A stretch of 64,000 bases of DNA from Jeongeupia sp. HS-3 (GTDB taxonomy: Bacteria; Pseudomonadota; Gammaproteobacteria; Burkholderiales; Chitinibacteraceae). Below, piece after piece: positions 45,745-54,304 of the stretch (its first letter is position 1; each line of letters opens with the position of its first letter). Below the pieces are notes generated by a model, which saw only the letters and a list, made by a program, of their open reading frames with translations, ran no database searches and was not told the origin of the DNA. The stretch lies in the NCBI RefSeq assembly GCF_015140455.1, contig NZ_AP024094.1, forward strand, positions 310,001 through 374,000, given 5' to 3'. Made by a program: the position numbers and the translations under genes.

Positions 45745-46968
45745 ATGGCATTGATCGTCCAGAAGTACGGCGGCACCTCGGTTGGTACGCCCGAACGCAT
45801 TAAAAACGTCGCGCGGCGCGTCGCCAAATTCAAGGCCCAGGGCCATGACCTCGTTGTTGTGCTCTCCGCGATGAGCGGCGAAACCAACCGGCTGATCGCG
45901 CTCGCCAAGGAAATCCAGGCGAATCCGGATCCGCGTGAACTCGACGTCATTGTGTCCACCGGCGAACAGGTCACCATCGGCCTGTTGGCGATGGCGCTGA
46001 AAGACATGGGTATCGACGCCAAGTCGTACACCGGTGGCCAGGTCAAGATCCTGACCGATTCGTTCCACACCAAGGCACGCATCCAGTCGATCGACGACGC
46101 AAACATGCGCGCCGATCTGAATGCCGGCCGCGTCGTCATCGTCGCCGGTTTCCAGGGCGTGGATCCGGAAGGCAACATCACCACGCTGGGTCGTGGTGGC
46201 TCGGATACCTCGGGCGTGGCGCTGGCCGCCGCACTCAAGGCCGATGAATGCCAGATCTATACCGACGTCGACGGCGTGTACACCACCGATCCGCGCGTCG
46301 TGCCTGAAGCCAAGAAGCTCAAGACCATCACCTTCGAGGAAATGCTCGAGATGGCCAGCCTTGGCTCCAAGGTGCTGCAAATCCGCTCGGTCGAATTCGC
46401 CGGCAAGTACAACGTGAAACTGCGCGTGCTGTCCTCGTTCCAGGAAGAGGGTGAGGGCACGCTGATTACCTTCGAGGAAGACCCGAACATGGAAAAGCCA
46501 GTCGTCTCCGGCATCGCCTTCAACCGTGACGAAGCCCGTATCAATGTGACCGGCGTGCCGGACAAGCCGGGTATCGCGTATCAGATCCTTGGCCCGGTCG
46601 CCGATGCGAACATCGACGTCGACATGATCATCCAGAACGTCGGCAAGGATGGCACCACCGACTTCAGCTTCACCGTGCCCAAGCCCGATCTGGCCCGCAC
46701 GATCAAGGTGCTCGAAGGCGTGCAGGCGCACATTGGTGCGGCGCTGATCGATGGCGACGACAAGATCTGCAAGATCTCCATCGTCGGCGTGGGCATGCGC
46801 TCGCATGTGGGCGTGGCATCGACGATGTTCCGCACGCTGGCCGAAGAGGGCATCAATATCCAGATGATCTCGACCTCGGAAATTAAGATCTCGGTGATCG
46901 TCGATGAAAAGTACCTTGAGCTGGCCGTTCGCGTGCTGCACAAGGCATTTGGCCTCGATAAAGCCTGA
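45745..46968 (+). CDS. lysC: Aspartate kinase
   Basis: 407 residues, first enzyme of the aspartate family pathway (lysine, threonine, methionine, diaminopimelate). The kinase opens with [20 protein letters not shown] and has [16 protein letters not shown] and [13 protein letters not shown]. Two C-terminal ACT domains ([23 protein letters not shown]-like and [19 protein letters not shown]) provide feedback control by lysine and/or threonine. No lysine riboswitch is evident in the 150-bp leader. Confidence 0.96.
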   Translation: MALIVQKYGGTSVGTPERIKNVARRVAKFKAQGHDLVVVLSAMSGETNRLIALAKEIQANPDPRELDVIVSTGEQVTIGLLAMALKDMGIDAKSYTGGQVKILTDSFHTKARIQSIDDANMRADLNAGRVVIVAGFQGVDPEGNITTLGRGGSDTSGVALAAALKADECQIYTDVDGVYTTDPRVVPEAKKLKTITFEEMLEMASLGSKVLQIRSVEFAGKYNVKLRVLSSFQEEGEGTLITFEEDPNMEKPVVSGIAFNRDEARINVTGVPDKPGIAYQILGPVADANIDVDMIIQNVGKDGTTDFSFTVPKPDLARTIKVLEGVQAHIGAALIDGDDKICKISIVGVGMRSHVGVASTMFRTLAEEGINIQMISTSEIKISVIVDEKYLELAVRVLHKAFGLDKA

Positions 46969-46993
46969 TTTTTCAATATTTCCGTATCGGCGG

Positions 46994-47022
46994 TTGACGG
47001 CATTTGGGCTCGCAGGTAATAT
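46994..47022 (+). promoter_or_regulatory. Sigma-70 promoter of the tRNA operon
   Basis: -35 TTGACG (46994-46999), an exact 17-bp spacer and -10 TAATAT (47017-47022), followed by a C-rich discriminator. It lies 15 bp before the first tRNA. Confidence 0.85.
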
Positions 47023-47037
47023 CCAGCCTCCCTTGAC

Positions 47038-47131
47038 GGAGATGTGGATGAGTGGCTGAAATCACCTCCCTGCTAAGGAGGCATACGGGCTTAAACCTGT
47101 ATCGAGGGTTCGAATCCCTCCGTCTCCGCCA
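47038..47131 (+). tRNA. tRNA-Ser (GCU)
   Basis: Acceptor GGAGATG pairs with CGTCTCC, with a discriminator G and encoded CCA. The anticodon loop CTGCTAA inside stem CCTCC/GGAGG gives GCU. A long variable arm (ACGGG...) and TTCGAAT T-loop are present. Confidence 0.96.
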
Positions 47132-47170
47132 TCGGGCATCGTAGTATTGCAGTAAGCAGAAAGTAACCGT

Positions 47171-47247
47171 GCACCCGTAGCTCAGTTGGATAGAGTATCT
47201 GGCTACGAACCAGAGGGTCGGGCGTTCGAATCGCTCCGGGTGCACCA
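47171..47247 (+). tRNA. tRNA-Arg (ACG)
   Basis: Acceptor GCACCCG pairs with CGGGTGC, CCA encoded. The anticodon loop CTACGAA in stem TCTGG/CCAGA gives ACG, read as ICG after deamination. T-arm GGGCG-TTCGAAT-CGCTC. Confidence 0.96.
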
Positions 47248-47256
47248 TCTGCCTCA

Positions 47257-47332
47257 GTCCCCATCGTCTAGAGGCCTAGGACACCACCCTTTCACGGTGA
47301 CTACCGGGGTTCGAATCCCCGTGGGGACGCCA
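47257..47332 (+). tRNA. tRNA-Glu (UUC)
   Basis: Acceptor GTCCCCA pairs with TGGGGAC, CCA encoded. The anticodon loop CTTTCAC gives UUC. The top anticodon-stem pair (27-43) reads C-A as a mismatch. Its 3' 15 bp form the attachment repeat of the downstream element. Confidence 0.95.
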
Positions 47333-48298
47333 TCTTAACCCCAGTTAAGAGTTGGCCGTCGGTATACAGGTAGACCTCACCTGCCGACAGCGTTGCACGG
47401 CATACCATCGCACGTAGCAATGCTTTCTTTGTTTCTGTTTCCCCATCGTTCAAATCAATACACAGCTGCTGCACAAAGCGCCGAACTGCGGCTTCGTCGA
47501 TCGCGCTGATCTTGGGTCGTGCTGTGCGTTGCAGCGCCTGCTCCAGTTGCGCGAGCTCTTCGCTGAGCTGATCAATCCGCCGCAACAACGGTTCGCGATG
47601 TTCCAGATGCGCCAACGAGCTGACCAGAGTGTCCTGTTCATGTTGCAGGCGCTGCTGGGAACGCTTGATCTGTGCCGGATCGCTTTCGCTGCGTTTGGCG
47701 AGCTGCGCCAACTGCCGGTTGACCGCATCGACCGTTTGCCGAATCGCGTCGTCACTCAACACCCGAGTCAGCAACGTCGTCAGTGCGGCTTGATCGAGCC
47801 GGTCCTGGCGAATGCTCCGTTCCCCACACTTGCCGTTGCAGCGGTAGAAGCCACCACAGCCGTAAACCGGTTGGCCACAACCGCAATACAGCAGGCCGCT
47901 GAGCAGATAGGGGCTCAGCCTGCCCCGCTTGCCTTTGACGCTGCGCTGCTGTCGGCGCGACAGAATCTGCTCGGCTTCTTCGTCGCTGATCATTGCCGGA
48001 TGCGCATCTCGCTGAATGAGCCACTCCGAGCGTGGTCTGTACTTGCGCCCTTCAATATAGGTGCCGTCGATTCGCTCGTTGACCCGGTTCCAGACCAGAT
48101 GCCCGGCGTAGCACAAGGCATTGTCCTCTACGCTGATCATCGTGCCGATCGGCTGGGACAATCCCAAGCGCTGCATCAGGCCGACTCTGGATTCGCCAAG
48201 TGCCCGTCTACGCAAGTACTGTTGTACCGGCACGAACCACTTCGGATCCGGTTCGAGGCGCGATTTGAGGATCGGCCCATTCTCGCGCTGGCCTACCT
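47301..48298 (-). pseudogene. Large serine recombinase, truncated (catalytic domain lost)
   Basis: The reading frame runs from the IS boundary to a stop inside tRNA-Glu. It contains the middle and C-terminal parts of a large serine recombinase. KVGQRENGPILKSRLEP lies at the IS junction, followed by the recombinase domain (GTMISVEDNALCYAGHLVWNRVN), a zinc ribbon (LLYCGCGQPVYGCGGFYRCNGKCG) and a coiled coil (RSQQRLQHEQDTLVSSLAHLEH). The last residues MASPRGFEPR are antisense tRNA sequence, as in recombinases that integrate at tRNA 3' ends. The N-terminal resolvase domain with the nucleophilic Ser is missing and not found beyond the IS, so the IS insertion was accompanied by deletion. It cannot be active. 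Confidence 0.88.
47318..47332. repeat. Left attachment repeat (att) in tRNA-Glu 3' end
   Basis: The 15-mer CCCGTGGGGACGCCA, ending with the tRNA CCA, is repeated exactly in the same orientation at 50347-50361. It is the integration footprint of the element between them. Confidence 0.85.
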
Positions 48299-48360
48299 TG
48301 GTCTGTCCCTATACGGAAGGACACTAACTTAAGGTGGATAATCGCCACCAAGGAGTGTTC

Positions 48361-48654
48361 ATGACCCAAATCCGCCGTACCTTTCCCGAGCCCCTCAAGC
48401 GGGAAGCTGTTGAGCAAATCCTGGCTGGCACGCCGCTACGTCACGTCGCGCAGGCCTTCGGCATCACCGAAGGCCTGCTGGGCAAATGGAAACGCCAGTT
48501 TCTGCTCAAGGGCATGGATGCCTTTCCCGGTCATGGCAAGCAACTGGGCGAAGCAGCCGAACTCAAGCGTCTGCGCGATGATCTAGCACGCGTCACCATG
48601 GAGCGTGACGTCCTAAAAAAAGCGCTCGCCATCTTCTCGCAGCCCACGAAGTGA
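48361..48654 (+). CDS. IS3-family transposase OrfA
   Basis: 97 residues. An HTH domain (FPEPLKREAVEQILAGTPLRHVAQAFGITEGLLGKWKRQF) recognises the IS ends, followed by a leucine-zipper-like helix (AELKRLRDDLARVTMERDVLKKAL). Near its end the DNA has seven consecutive A (48615-48621) in the register A-AAA-AAA, a classic -1 slippery site. OrfB lies in the -1 frame, so frameshifting would give the OrfAB transposase. The stop overlaps the orfB start. Confidence 0.92.
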   Translation: MTQIRRTFPEPLKREAVEQILAGTPLRHVAQAFGITEGLLGKWKRQFLLKGMDAFPGHGKQLGEAAELKRLRDDLARVTMERDVLKKALAIFSQPTK

Positions 48655-49517
48655 AGTACCGCGCCATTCAGGCGCTTGCTGAACGTTATCCTGTTGCCGT
48701 CATGTGCCAGTTGTTCCGCGTCTCACGGAGCAGCTACTACGCTTGGCGCAACCGGCCGCCTTCGATGCGAGAGATGGCTAATCGCGTGCTGTTACGGGAA
48801 ATCCGTCTGGTCCATGCCGAAGTCAACGGCATCTATGGGCATCGTCGGATACATGCGGAACTGGTCGCACAAGGCTTCGCCTGTGGCCGCCACCGTGTTG
48901 GCCGCCTGATGCGCCAAGGCGGGCTGAAGGTACGTTCCCGTAAACGGTGGCGACCTGTCCCGGTCAGCCAACACCTGCTTCCGGTGGCACCAAATCGGCT
49001 GGAACGGCAATTCGACGCATCCGGGATGAATCAACGCTGGGTGTCGGACATGACTTACATCCGTACTGACGAGGGCTGGCTGTATCTGGCTGTGGTGCTG
49101 GACTTGTATTCCCGCGCCGTGGTCGGCTGGGCAATGCACCATCGAATGCAGCAAGAACTGGTGCATGCTGCGTTGACGATGGCCGTTGCCAGACGGAAAC
49201 CGGTGCGGGAGGTGCTACTGCATTCGGACCGAGGCAGCCAGTATTGTGCGTTTGATTACCAGATGTTGCTGAAACGGCACGGCATGGTGCCGAGCCATTC
49301 ACGAGCGGGCAATTGCTGGGACAACGCTGCGATGGAAAGCTTCTTCCGGTCGTTGAAGGCGGAGCGGGTTTACTTGACCCGCTACCGGAGTCACGACGAG
49401 GCCCGCGCGGATATATTCGACTACATCCGATTTTACAATCATCGCCGCCGCCATTCGACGCTGGATTACCTGGCACCGGTCGAGTTTGAACGGCAGCATT
49501 CAGCGCTTAGCGCTTAA
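48651..49517 (+). CDS. IS3-family transposase OrfB (DDE catalytic)
   Basis: 288 residues, rve-type integrase core. The DDE triad is visible: Asp in WVSDMTYI, Asp in LLHSDRGSQYCA and Glu in CWDNAAMESFFRSLK. The N-terminal HTH_21-like region is IRLVHAEVNGIYGHRRIHAEL, and the family ending FYNHRRRHSTLDYLAPVEFE is intact. GTG at 48651 overlaps the orfA stop. No frameshift or stop is seen, so it may be active. Confidence 0.93.
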   Translation: MKYRAIQALAERYPVAVMCQLFRVSRSSYYAWRNRPPSMREMANRVLLREIRLVHAEVNGIYGHRRIHAELVAQGFACGRHRVGRLMRQGGLKVRSRKRWRPVPVSQHLLPVAPNRLERQFDASGMNQRWVSDMTYIRTDEGWLYLAVVLDLYSRAVVGWAMHHRMQQELVHAALTMAVARRKPVREVLLHSDRGSQYCAFDYQMLLKRHGMVPSHSRAGNCWDNAAMESFFRSLKAERVYLTRYRSHDEARADIFDYIRFYNHRRRHSTLDYLAPVEFERQHSALSA

Positions 49518-49567
49518 TCCTCTGTCCTTCTGCATGGGGACAGACCAGCATATCGCGTTCTTGCTGG

Positions 49568-49729
49568 CGAATTCAGCGCCTCAGTGGTGCAGCCGATCTT
49601 GGCAGAGATGAAAACGATCGCGGCCGACTGCGATTCGTACTGGTCCTTGGCGTCGAAGGCCATGCGCACGGCTCGGGAGCGAATTTGGTGGATTTGCTCA
49701 GGGCTCGATTCTCTCTGGCGAGTGAGCCT
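49568..49729 (-). pseudogene. Remnant of a second IS3-type OrfA
   Basis: On the minus strand a short frame reads SPEQIHQIRSRAVRMAFDAKDQYESQSAAIVFISAKIGCTTEAL. It resembles the N-terminal HTH of another IS3-family OrfA (RAVRMVFDA...SQWAAIxSISxKIGC type). It has no proper start, ends abruptly after TTEAL, and sits between the intact IS and the integrase remnant. It is a decayed fragment. Confidence 0.6.
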
Positions 49730-49752
49730 CCGCGAAACCCGGGGCGCGACCG

Positions 49753-50238
49753 CTACCGCAGCGGCCCGACCTTGTTCGCCCGTCGGTAATGTTTGGTCAT
49801 GCCCATCGTCGAATGCCCCTGGCGTTCGTTGGCGCGGAACAGGTCGGTTTCGTCGGTGGCCGATTTGGCGCGCAGGTTGCGCAGCTGGAAGTGCACGCCG
49901 GCTGCGGTTCTGGCCTGTTCGAACATCCGCCGCAGCTGGGCGTAGCCCAGCGGCTCGCCCTTGGCGTTGCGGACCAGATGCAAGGTAGCGACGTTGCCCG
50001 CCGGGCTCGGCCGGGTGAGCGGGCGCTGGATCACGTCGGCGAGCTGACCTTCGATGGCGACGCCGATCAGTTTGTTGGTTTTGGCTTGGCGGATCCACAG
50101 CCGGCCATCGCAGATGTCGGTGCGCATCACCGCGTCACATCGGTCACACGTTGACCGGTCAGCAGATACAGATCTCATGACGCCCTGCAGCGCCGGCTCG
50201 GCCTTGTCGTGCACGGCGCGGAGTTCGTCATCGTGTAC
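49753..50238 (-). pseudogene. Tyrosine recombinase (phage integrase), frameshifted C-terminal remnant
   Basis: Homology starts at VHDDELRAVHDKAEPALQGVMRS near 50238, just after an in-frame stop. The catalytic-Arg motif LLTGQRVTDVTR appears in a different frame (around 50120-50170). The rest (DICDGRLWIRQAKTNKL, GYAQLRRMFEQARTAAGVHFQLRNLRAKSATD, GHSTMGMTKHYRR) returns to the first frame. So at least one frameshift separates the parts, and the N-terminal half is missing. The C-terminal Arg, His and Tyr motifs are recognisable. It looks like the former integrase of this or an earlier element. Confidence 0.75.
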
Positions 50239-50336
50239 CTAGCGGTCCCCCCGGACGCAGGGGGAGCCGTTCTCATGCGATTGTGAGGATGAACCATCAT
50301 CAAACTACCCGGAGGCATCGCTAGGTGCCGAGGTTT
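50237..50336. repeat. 100-bp segment bounded by inverted repeats next to the right att
   Basis: ACCTAGCG (50237-50244) and CGCTAGGT (50329-50336) are perfect 8-bp inverted repeats. Inside lies a 6-bp TCCCCC/GGGGGA hairpin. The segment separates the integrase remnant from the right att repeat. Function unknown; possibly an excision or end-recognition site. Confidence 0.35.
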
Positions 50337-50346
50337 ACAGCGATCA

Positions 50347-50361
50347 CCCGTGGGGACGCCA
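50347..50361. repeat. Right attachment repeat (att)
   Basis: Exact copy of the tRNA-Glu 3' 15-mer at 47318-47332, same orientation, 3.03 kb away. DNA to its right appears to be the original tRNA flank, including a terminator. Confidence 0.85.
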
Positions 50362-50371
50362 GTTTCAAGAG

Positions 50372-50402
50372 AACGGCCTGACAGAAATGTCAGGCCGTTT
50401 TC
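50372..50402 (+). terminator. Displaced terminator of the tRNA operon
   Basis: A perfect 11-bp stem ACGGCCTGACA/TGTCAGGCCGT with a GAAA loop and a trailing T-run lies 11 bp after the right att repeat. No gene in the element needs it. Before integration it would have sat just after tRNA-Glu. Confidence 0.85.
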
Positions 50403-50546
50403 GTATTCCGCTGGCACTTCCGCCTGCACAGCGGCTTGCCGGCATCTTATGGCCCATCCTCCGGGCCTTTACCGTTACATCGTCTTCCCCCGTATCAAGC
50501 GAACATCACTGGTGTGCCGGTTTGCGCCTGGCGTGAGCCGCGAGGC

Positions 50547-51383
50547 TCAGAATGGCGCATCGCCCAGAATGGTGGCGCGGTGCATCACGCGCCGTGCCGG
50601 CAGGTAATCGGCGATCGCGTAATGCTGGGTGACGCGGTTGTCCCAGAACGCCACGTCGTTCACCTGCCAGCGCCAGCGCACGGTGAATTCGGGCCGGGCA
50701 ACGTGGGCGTAGAGAAAGTCGAGCAAGGCGCGGCTTTCGCGCTCGGGCAGCTCGTTGATGCGCAGCGTGAAGCCCTCGTTGACGAAGATGGCGCGGCGTC
50801 CGGTGACCGGGTGGGTGCGGATCACCGGGTGTGACAGCGGCGGGTTTTTGGCGCGCGTCGCTTCCCACCGCGCGCGGCCGGCGGCCGAGATTGCGTGGCG
50901 GCTGGCCGGGAAGGATTTGGCGAAGTCGTGCGTGGCGGTCAGTCCTGACAGCAGCGCTTGCAATTGCGGCGATAAGGCATCGTAGGCGGCGGTACCGCTG
51001 GCCCACAGCGTATCGCCACCGGTGGGTGGCAACTGTTTGGCCGCGAGCACCGCGCCCAGCGGCGGCGTTGGAATGAAGGTGACGTCGGTATGCCAGTTGT
51101 CGTTGTCCGGCAGATTGTTGGCATCCGTGTCGAGGACCAGGATCTGCGGCGTTTCCGGCACGTTCGGATAGATCGGATGAATGTGCAGATCGCCGAACTG
51201 GCGGGCGAAGTCGCGTTGCTGTTCGGGCGTGAGCGCCTGGTCACGAAAGAACAGCAGCTGATGGCGCAAGAGCGCATCGTTCAGGGCGGTGCGGTGCTCG
51301 TCGCTCAAAGGGGCGGCCAGCGAGAGGCCGCTGACAATGGCGCCGATGGCCGGGCTGAGCGGGGTAATGGCAAGTTCGGACAT
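50547..51383 (-). CDS. tauD: Taurine dioxygenase TauD
   Basis: 278 residues, Fe(II)/2-oxoglutarate dioxygenase that oxidises taurine to aminoacetaldehyde and sulfite. Iron ligands: H98 and D100 in NWHTDVTF and H254 in [12 protein letters not shown]269 in RRVMHRATI binds 2-oxoglutarate. The start [15 protein letters not shown] fits the family; the upstream extension in the same frame lies within tauC. It is the last gene of the leftward tauABCD operon. A GAGCC/GGCTC hairpin lies just beyond its stop. Confidence 0.94.
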   Translation of the reverse strand: MSELAITPLSPAIGAIVSGLSLAAPLSDEHRTALNDALLRHQLLFFRDQALTPEQQRDFARQFGDLHIHPIYPNVPETPQILVLDTDANNLPDNDNWHTDVTFIPTPPLGAVLAAKQLPPTGGDTLWASGTAAYDALSPQLQALLSGLTATHDFAKSFPASRHAISAAGRARWEATRAKNPPLSHPVIRTHPVTGRRAIFVNEGFTLRINELPERESRALLDFLYAHVARPEFTVRWRWQVNDVAFWDNRVTQHYAIADYLPARRVMHRATILGDAPF

Positions 51384-51399
51384 GAATGCTTCCTGTGGA

Positions 51400-52242
51400 T
51401 CAGTGGCCCTGCCAGGGCACGAGTTTGCGCTGCAGGGCACGCAGACCCAGTTCGAGCGCAAAGGCGATGACGGCGATGACGATGATGCCGAGCACGACGA
51501 CATCGGTGACCAGAAACTGCGCCGCCGACTGCACCATGAAGCCGAGGCCGCGGGTGGCGGCGATCAGCTCGGCGGCGACCAGCGTCGACCAGCCGGTGCC
51601 AAGTCCGATGCGCACGCCGGTGAGGATGTCGGGCAGCGCGGACGGCAGAATCACGTGGCGGATCAGTTGCCAGCGCGTTGCGCCCAGCGATTGCGCTGCA
51701 CGCAGCCGGGCCTGATCGACGCTGCGCACACCGGTGGCCGTGGCGATGGCGATCGGCGCGAAGATCGCCAGATAGATCAGCAATACCTTGGACAACTCGC
51801 CAATGCCGAACCAGATCACGATCAGCGGCAGATAGGCGAGCGGCGGAATCGGCCGGTAGAACTCGATCAGCGGATCGAGCACGCCACGCGCGGTGCGCGA
51901 CAGCCCCAGCGCCAGGCCGACCGGCACCGCGAACAGCACCGCCGCGATCAGCGCCACGACGATGCGGAATGCGCTGGCGCCAAGGTGCTGCCACAGCGTG
52001 GCATCCATATAACCCTGCGTGATCGTGAGCCAGAGCTTGCCGAGCACGGCTTGCGGCGGCGGCAGGAACAGCGGCGCGATCAGGCCGCTGAACGTCACCA
52101 GCCACCAGATGAAGACCACTGCGGCGAGCGTCAGGCTGCTGATGCGCAAGGTGCCATTGCCCGGCGGTGATGCCTGCGGTGCAAGCGCGCGCTCGGCATC
52201 GGCAAAGGGCTGTTCGCCCAGTGCGAGTTCGGCGGCGGTCAT
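51400..52242 (-). CDS. tauC: Taurine ABC transporter permease TauC
   Basis: 280 residues with about six membrane segments. The permease loop [40 protein letters not shown] and the preceding [25 protein letters not shown] are diagnostic of the SsuC/TauC group. Its start overlaps the tauB stop (52239-52242), so the two are coupled. tauD follows 16 bp later. Confidence 0.94.
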   Translation of the reverse strand: MTAAELALGEQPFADAERALAPQASPPGNGTLRISSLTLAAVVFIWWLVTFSGLIAPLFLPPPQAVLGKLWLTITQGYMDATLWQHLGASAFRIVVALIAAVLFAVPVGLALGLSRTARGVLDPLIEFYRPIPPLAYLPLIVIWFGIGELSKVLLIYLAIFAPIAIATATGVRSVDQARLRAAQSLGATRWQLIRHVILPSALPDILTGVRIGLGTGWSTLVAAELIAATRGLGFMVQSAAQFLVTDVVVLGIIVIAVIAFALELGLRALQRKLVPWQGH

Positions 52243-53024
52243 GATGTTGCTCCTGCGGCCTGGTGTGCGAACACGCGCGCCAGCACACGTTCACGCACGG
52301 CAATGAATTCGGGATCGGATTTCACGCTGCGCACCGGCTCGCCTGCGGCGTGGCGGCGGCCGAAATCGAGCGACAGCCGTTCGACGATCCGGCCGGGTCG
52401 CGGCGACATCAGCACCAGATCGGTGGCGAGGAACACGGCTTCCTCGATATCGTGGGTGATCAGGAACACGCGCTTGCCCGTAGTGCGCCAGATGTGCAGC
52501 AGCAGCGTCTGCATCTGTTCGCGGATAAAGGCATCGAGCGCGCCGAACGGTTCGTCCATCAACAGCAGCTGCGGATCTGCCGCGAGGGCACGGGCGAGGC
52601 CGACGCGCTGGCGCATGCCGCCCGAAAGCGCCCAGATTTTTTGTTCGGCATAGCCGTCGAGATCGACCTGCCTGAGGACTTCGCGCGCGCGCGCCTCGCG
52701 CTCGCTGGCGCCGATGCCGCGCAGGCGCAGGCCGAAGGCCACGTTGTCGAGCACGTCCAGCCAGGGCAGCAGCGCGTCGTCCTGAAACACCACGCCGCGC
52801 TCGGCGCCAGGGCCGCGCACCGGCGCACCACCGAGCGTAATCGTGCCGGCGCTGGGGGCGATGAAGCCGGCGATCAGATTCAGCAAGGTGGTCTTGCCGC
52901 AGCCCGATGGCCCGAGGGCGACGACCAGGCTTTCGGGCTTCACGGTCAGCGAGACCTCGTGCAGCGCGGCACTGGCCGCGCCCGGATAGCGCACCGAAAC
53001 GCGATTGACGATGAGTTCGGACAT
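52239..53024 (-). CDS. tauB: Taurine ABC transporter ATPase TauB
   Basis: 261 residues. Walker A is [18 protein letters not shown]-loop [16 protein letters not shown], signature [15 protein letters not shown], Walker [13 protein letters not shown], and switch His in [13 protein letters not shown]. These match TauB/SsuB. The start [15 protein letters not shown] has AGGAAA upstream. It energises taurine or sulfonate import with TauA and TauC. Confidence 0.94.
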   Translation of the reverse strand: MSELIVNRVSVRYPGAASAALHEVSLTVKPESLVVALGPSGCGKTTLLNLIAGFIAPSAGTITLGGAPVRGPGAERGVVFQDDALLPWLDVLDNVAFGLRLRGIGASEREARAREVLRQVDLDGYAEQKIWALSGGMRQRVGLARALAADPQLLLMDEPFGALDAFIREQMQTLLLHIWRTTGKRVFLITHDIEEAVFLATDLVLMSPRPGRIVERLSLDFGRRHAAGEPVRSVKSDPEFIAVRERVLARVFAHQAAGATS

Positions 53025-53047
53025 GCGGTGGTTTCCTGTCTGCATCC

Positions 53048-53079
53048 CGACAAAGGCCACGCCAGCGTGGCCTTTGTCG
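53048..53079 (-). promoter_or_regulatory. Perfect 14-bp hairpin between tauA and tauB
   Basis: CGACAAAGGCCACG (53048-53061) and CGTGGCCTTTGTCG (53066-53079) flank a 4-nt loop, directly after the tauA stop. There is no T-run on the minus strand, so it is likely an mRNA 3'-end protector that keeps tauA transcript in excess over tauB-C-D. Confidence 0.75.
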
Positions 53080-53080
53080 C

Positions 53081-54070
53081 TTACTTGCCTGCCGCCTTGG
53101 CGAAACCGGCATTCACATACGCGGCATAGCTCGACTGTACGCTATCGACCTTGCCCTGTTCCTTGAGGAAGGCCGAGGTGTCGGTCAGTGCCTTCACGGT
53201 GGGCGTTGCCAGAATGCCGGCTTGCTCGCTGGCAACGGGGTAACGGTTGCCGGCCAGCAGCGCGGCGACTTCGTCGGGCTTGGAGCCGGTGATGCGGGCG
53301 ATCTTGTCGATCCGCGCGGCATCGCTGGTGAAGGCCTTGGGGTTGGCCTGGTAATCGGCGTAAGCCTTGAGCGTCACCCTGGCGAACTGTTCGACGAAGC
53401 GGGGGTTCTTCTCGGCGAAATCCTTGCGCACGATCCACGCATCGAAGGTCGGTGCGCCCCACTTGGCCACCTCGGTCGAGCTGACCAGCACCTTGCCGTT
53501 TTCCTTGGCCTTGCCCAGCGCCGGATCCCAGACGTAGGCAGCATCGATATCGCCGCGCTGCCATGCGGCGGTGATTTCGGACGGACGCAGGTTGATGATC
53601 TGCACCTGGGACGGCGAGATGTTCCAGTGCTTGAGCGCGGCCAGCAGGCTGTAATGCGTGGTCGAGACGAAGGGCACCGCAATCTTCTTGCCGACCAGAT
53701 CGGCCGGCTTGGCAATGCCGGCGCCGTTGCGCACCACCAGCGCCTCGGCCGAGCCGATCTGCGCCGCGATCAGAAAGGTCTGCACCGGTAGTGCGCGGCT
53801 GGCTGCGGCGGCCAGCGGGCTCGATCCCACATAACCGATTTGCACATCGCCCGACGCCACCGCGGTGATCACCTCGGCGCCGCTCTCGAACTTGCGCCAG
53901 CTGATCTTGCTGCCGGTGGCCTTTTCATAGCTGCCGTCGGCCTGCGCCACCTTGGCCGGCTCGACCGTGGTCTGGTAGGCGATGGTGACCTCATCGGCCT
54001 GGGCGCCAAAGGCCGTGACTGTGAACGCCAGCGCGGGCAGCCAGCGTTTGAAAGTGTTCTGTGTACTCAT
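53081..54070 (-). CDS. tauA: Taurine-binding periplasmic protein TauA
   Basis: 329 residues, NMT1/THI5-type sulfonate-binding protein. A signal peptide ends at FGAQADE. Family sequence includes [80 protein letters not shown] and [21 protein letters not shown], all typical of TauA. ATG 54070 is used; an upstream TTG adds a non-signal extension. It is the first gene of the tau operon, divergent from the sigma-54 activator. Confidence 0.94.
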   Translation of the reverse strand: MSTQNTFKRWLPALAFTVTAFGAQADEVTIAYQTTVEPAKVAQADGSYEKATGSKISWRKFESGAEVITAVASGDVQIGYVGSSPLAAAASRALPVQTFLIAAQIGSAEALVVRNGAGIAKPADLVGKKIAVPFVSTTHYSLLAALKHWNISPSQVQIINLRPSEITAAWQRGDIDAAYVWDPALGKAKENGKVLVSSTEVAKWGAPTFDAWIVRKDFAEKNPRFVEQFARVTLKAYADYQANPKAFTSDAARIDKIARITGSKPDEVAALLAGNRYPVASEQAGILATPTVKALTDTSAFLKEQGKVDSVQSSYAAYVNAGFAKAAGK

Positions 54071-54278
54071 GGCAATCCTCACCGGGGTTTGCTCGCGCCG
54101 AAGCCGGGCGAGGCGAGGATCAAATCTAACCGGCGGTGAAATTAACAAAAAGGAATATTAAATGATTTTAAAATTCCCAGTGGTTATGTTGTGCGTCAGC
54201 AGAACCGCATGTTGATTGCGCAGGGTGGATCCGCCCGGATGGATGAACGCAATGCAATGCTTGTAAGCTTAGGGCCAT

Positions 54279-54300
54279 AAGAATATGCGCAAGCATTCTT
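54279..54300. promoter_or_regulatory. Dyad AAGAAT-N10-ATTCTT in the tauA/activator gap
   Basis: 6-bp arms at 54279-54284 and 54295-54300, with TGCGCA between them. It lies between the divergent tauA and activator genes and could be a regulator site. No TGGTG-N6-CACCA or convincing -24/-12 element is seen in this gap, so tau genes may be controlled differently from the rest of the island. Confidence 0.4.
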
Positions 54301-54304
54301 TGTC

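Larger units (their letters stand above)
48299..49547 (+). mobile_element. IS3-family insertion sequence
   Basis: 1249 bp. Imperfect terminal inverted repeats begin TGGTCTGTCCC at 48299 and end GGGACAGACCA at 49547, each continuing with a GAAGGACA-like inner part. Two overlapping reading frames, orfA and orfB, are intact. I see no 3-bp target duplication (left flank CCT, right flank GCA), in line with an adjacent deletion after insertion. Confidence 0.9.

Noticed and set aside
49514-50098. A 194-codon minus-strand frame across the IS edge and integrase remnant
   Set aside because: Only a central part resembles an IS OrfA; the rest is the integrase remnant in the wrong frame, so I list the fragments as pseudogenes instead.
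50403-50546. A -24/-12 element near TGGCAC at about 50411
   Set aside because: The GG-GC spacing is 11 nt rather than 10, and it lies downstream of tauD with no gene to drive.
54071-54304. Sigma-54 promoter for tauA or for the activator gene
   Set aside because: Candidate GG/GC pairs have wrong spacing, and no TGGTG-N6-CACCA site is present in this gap.
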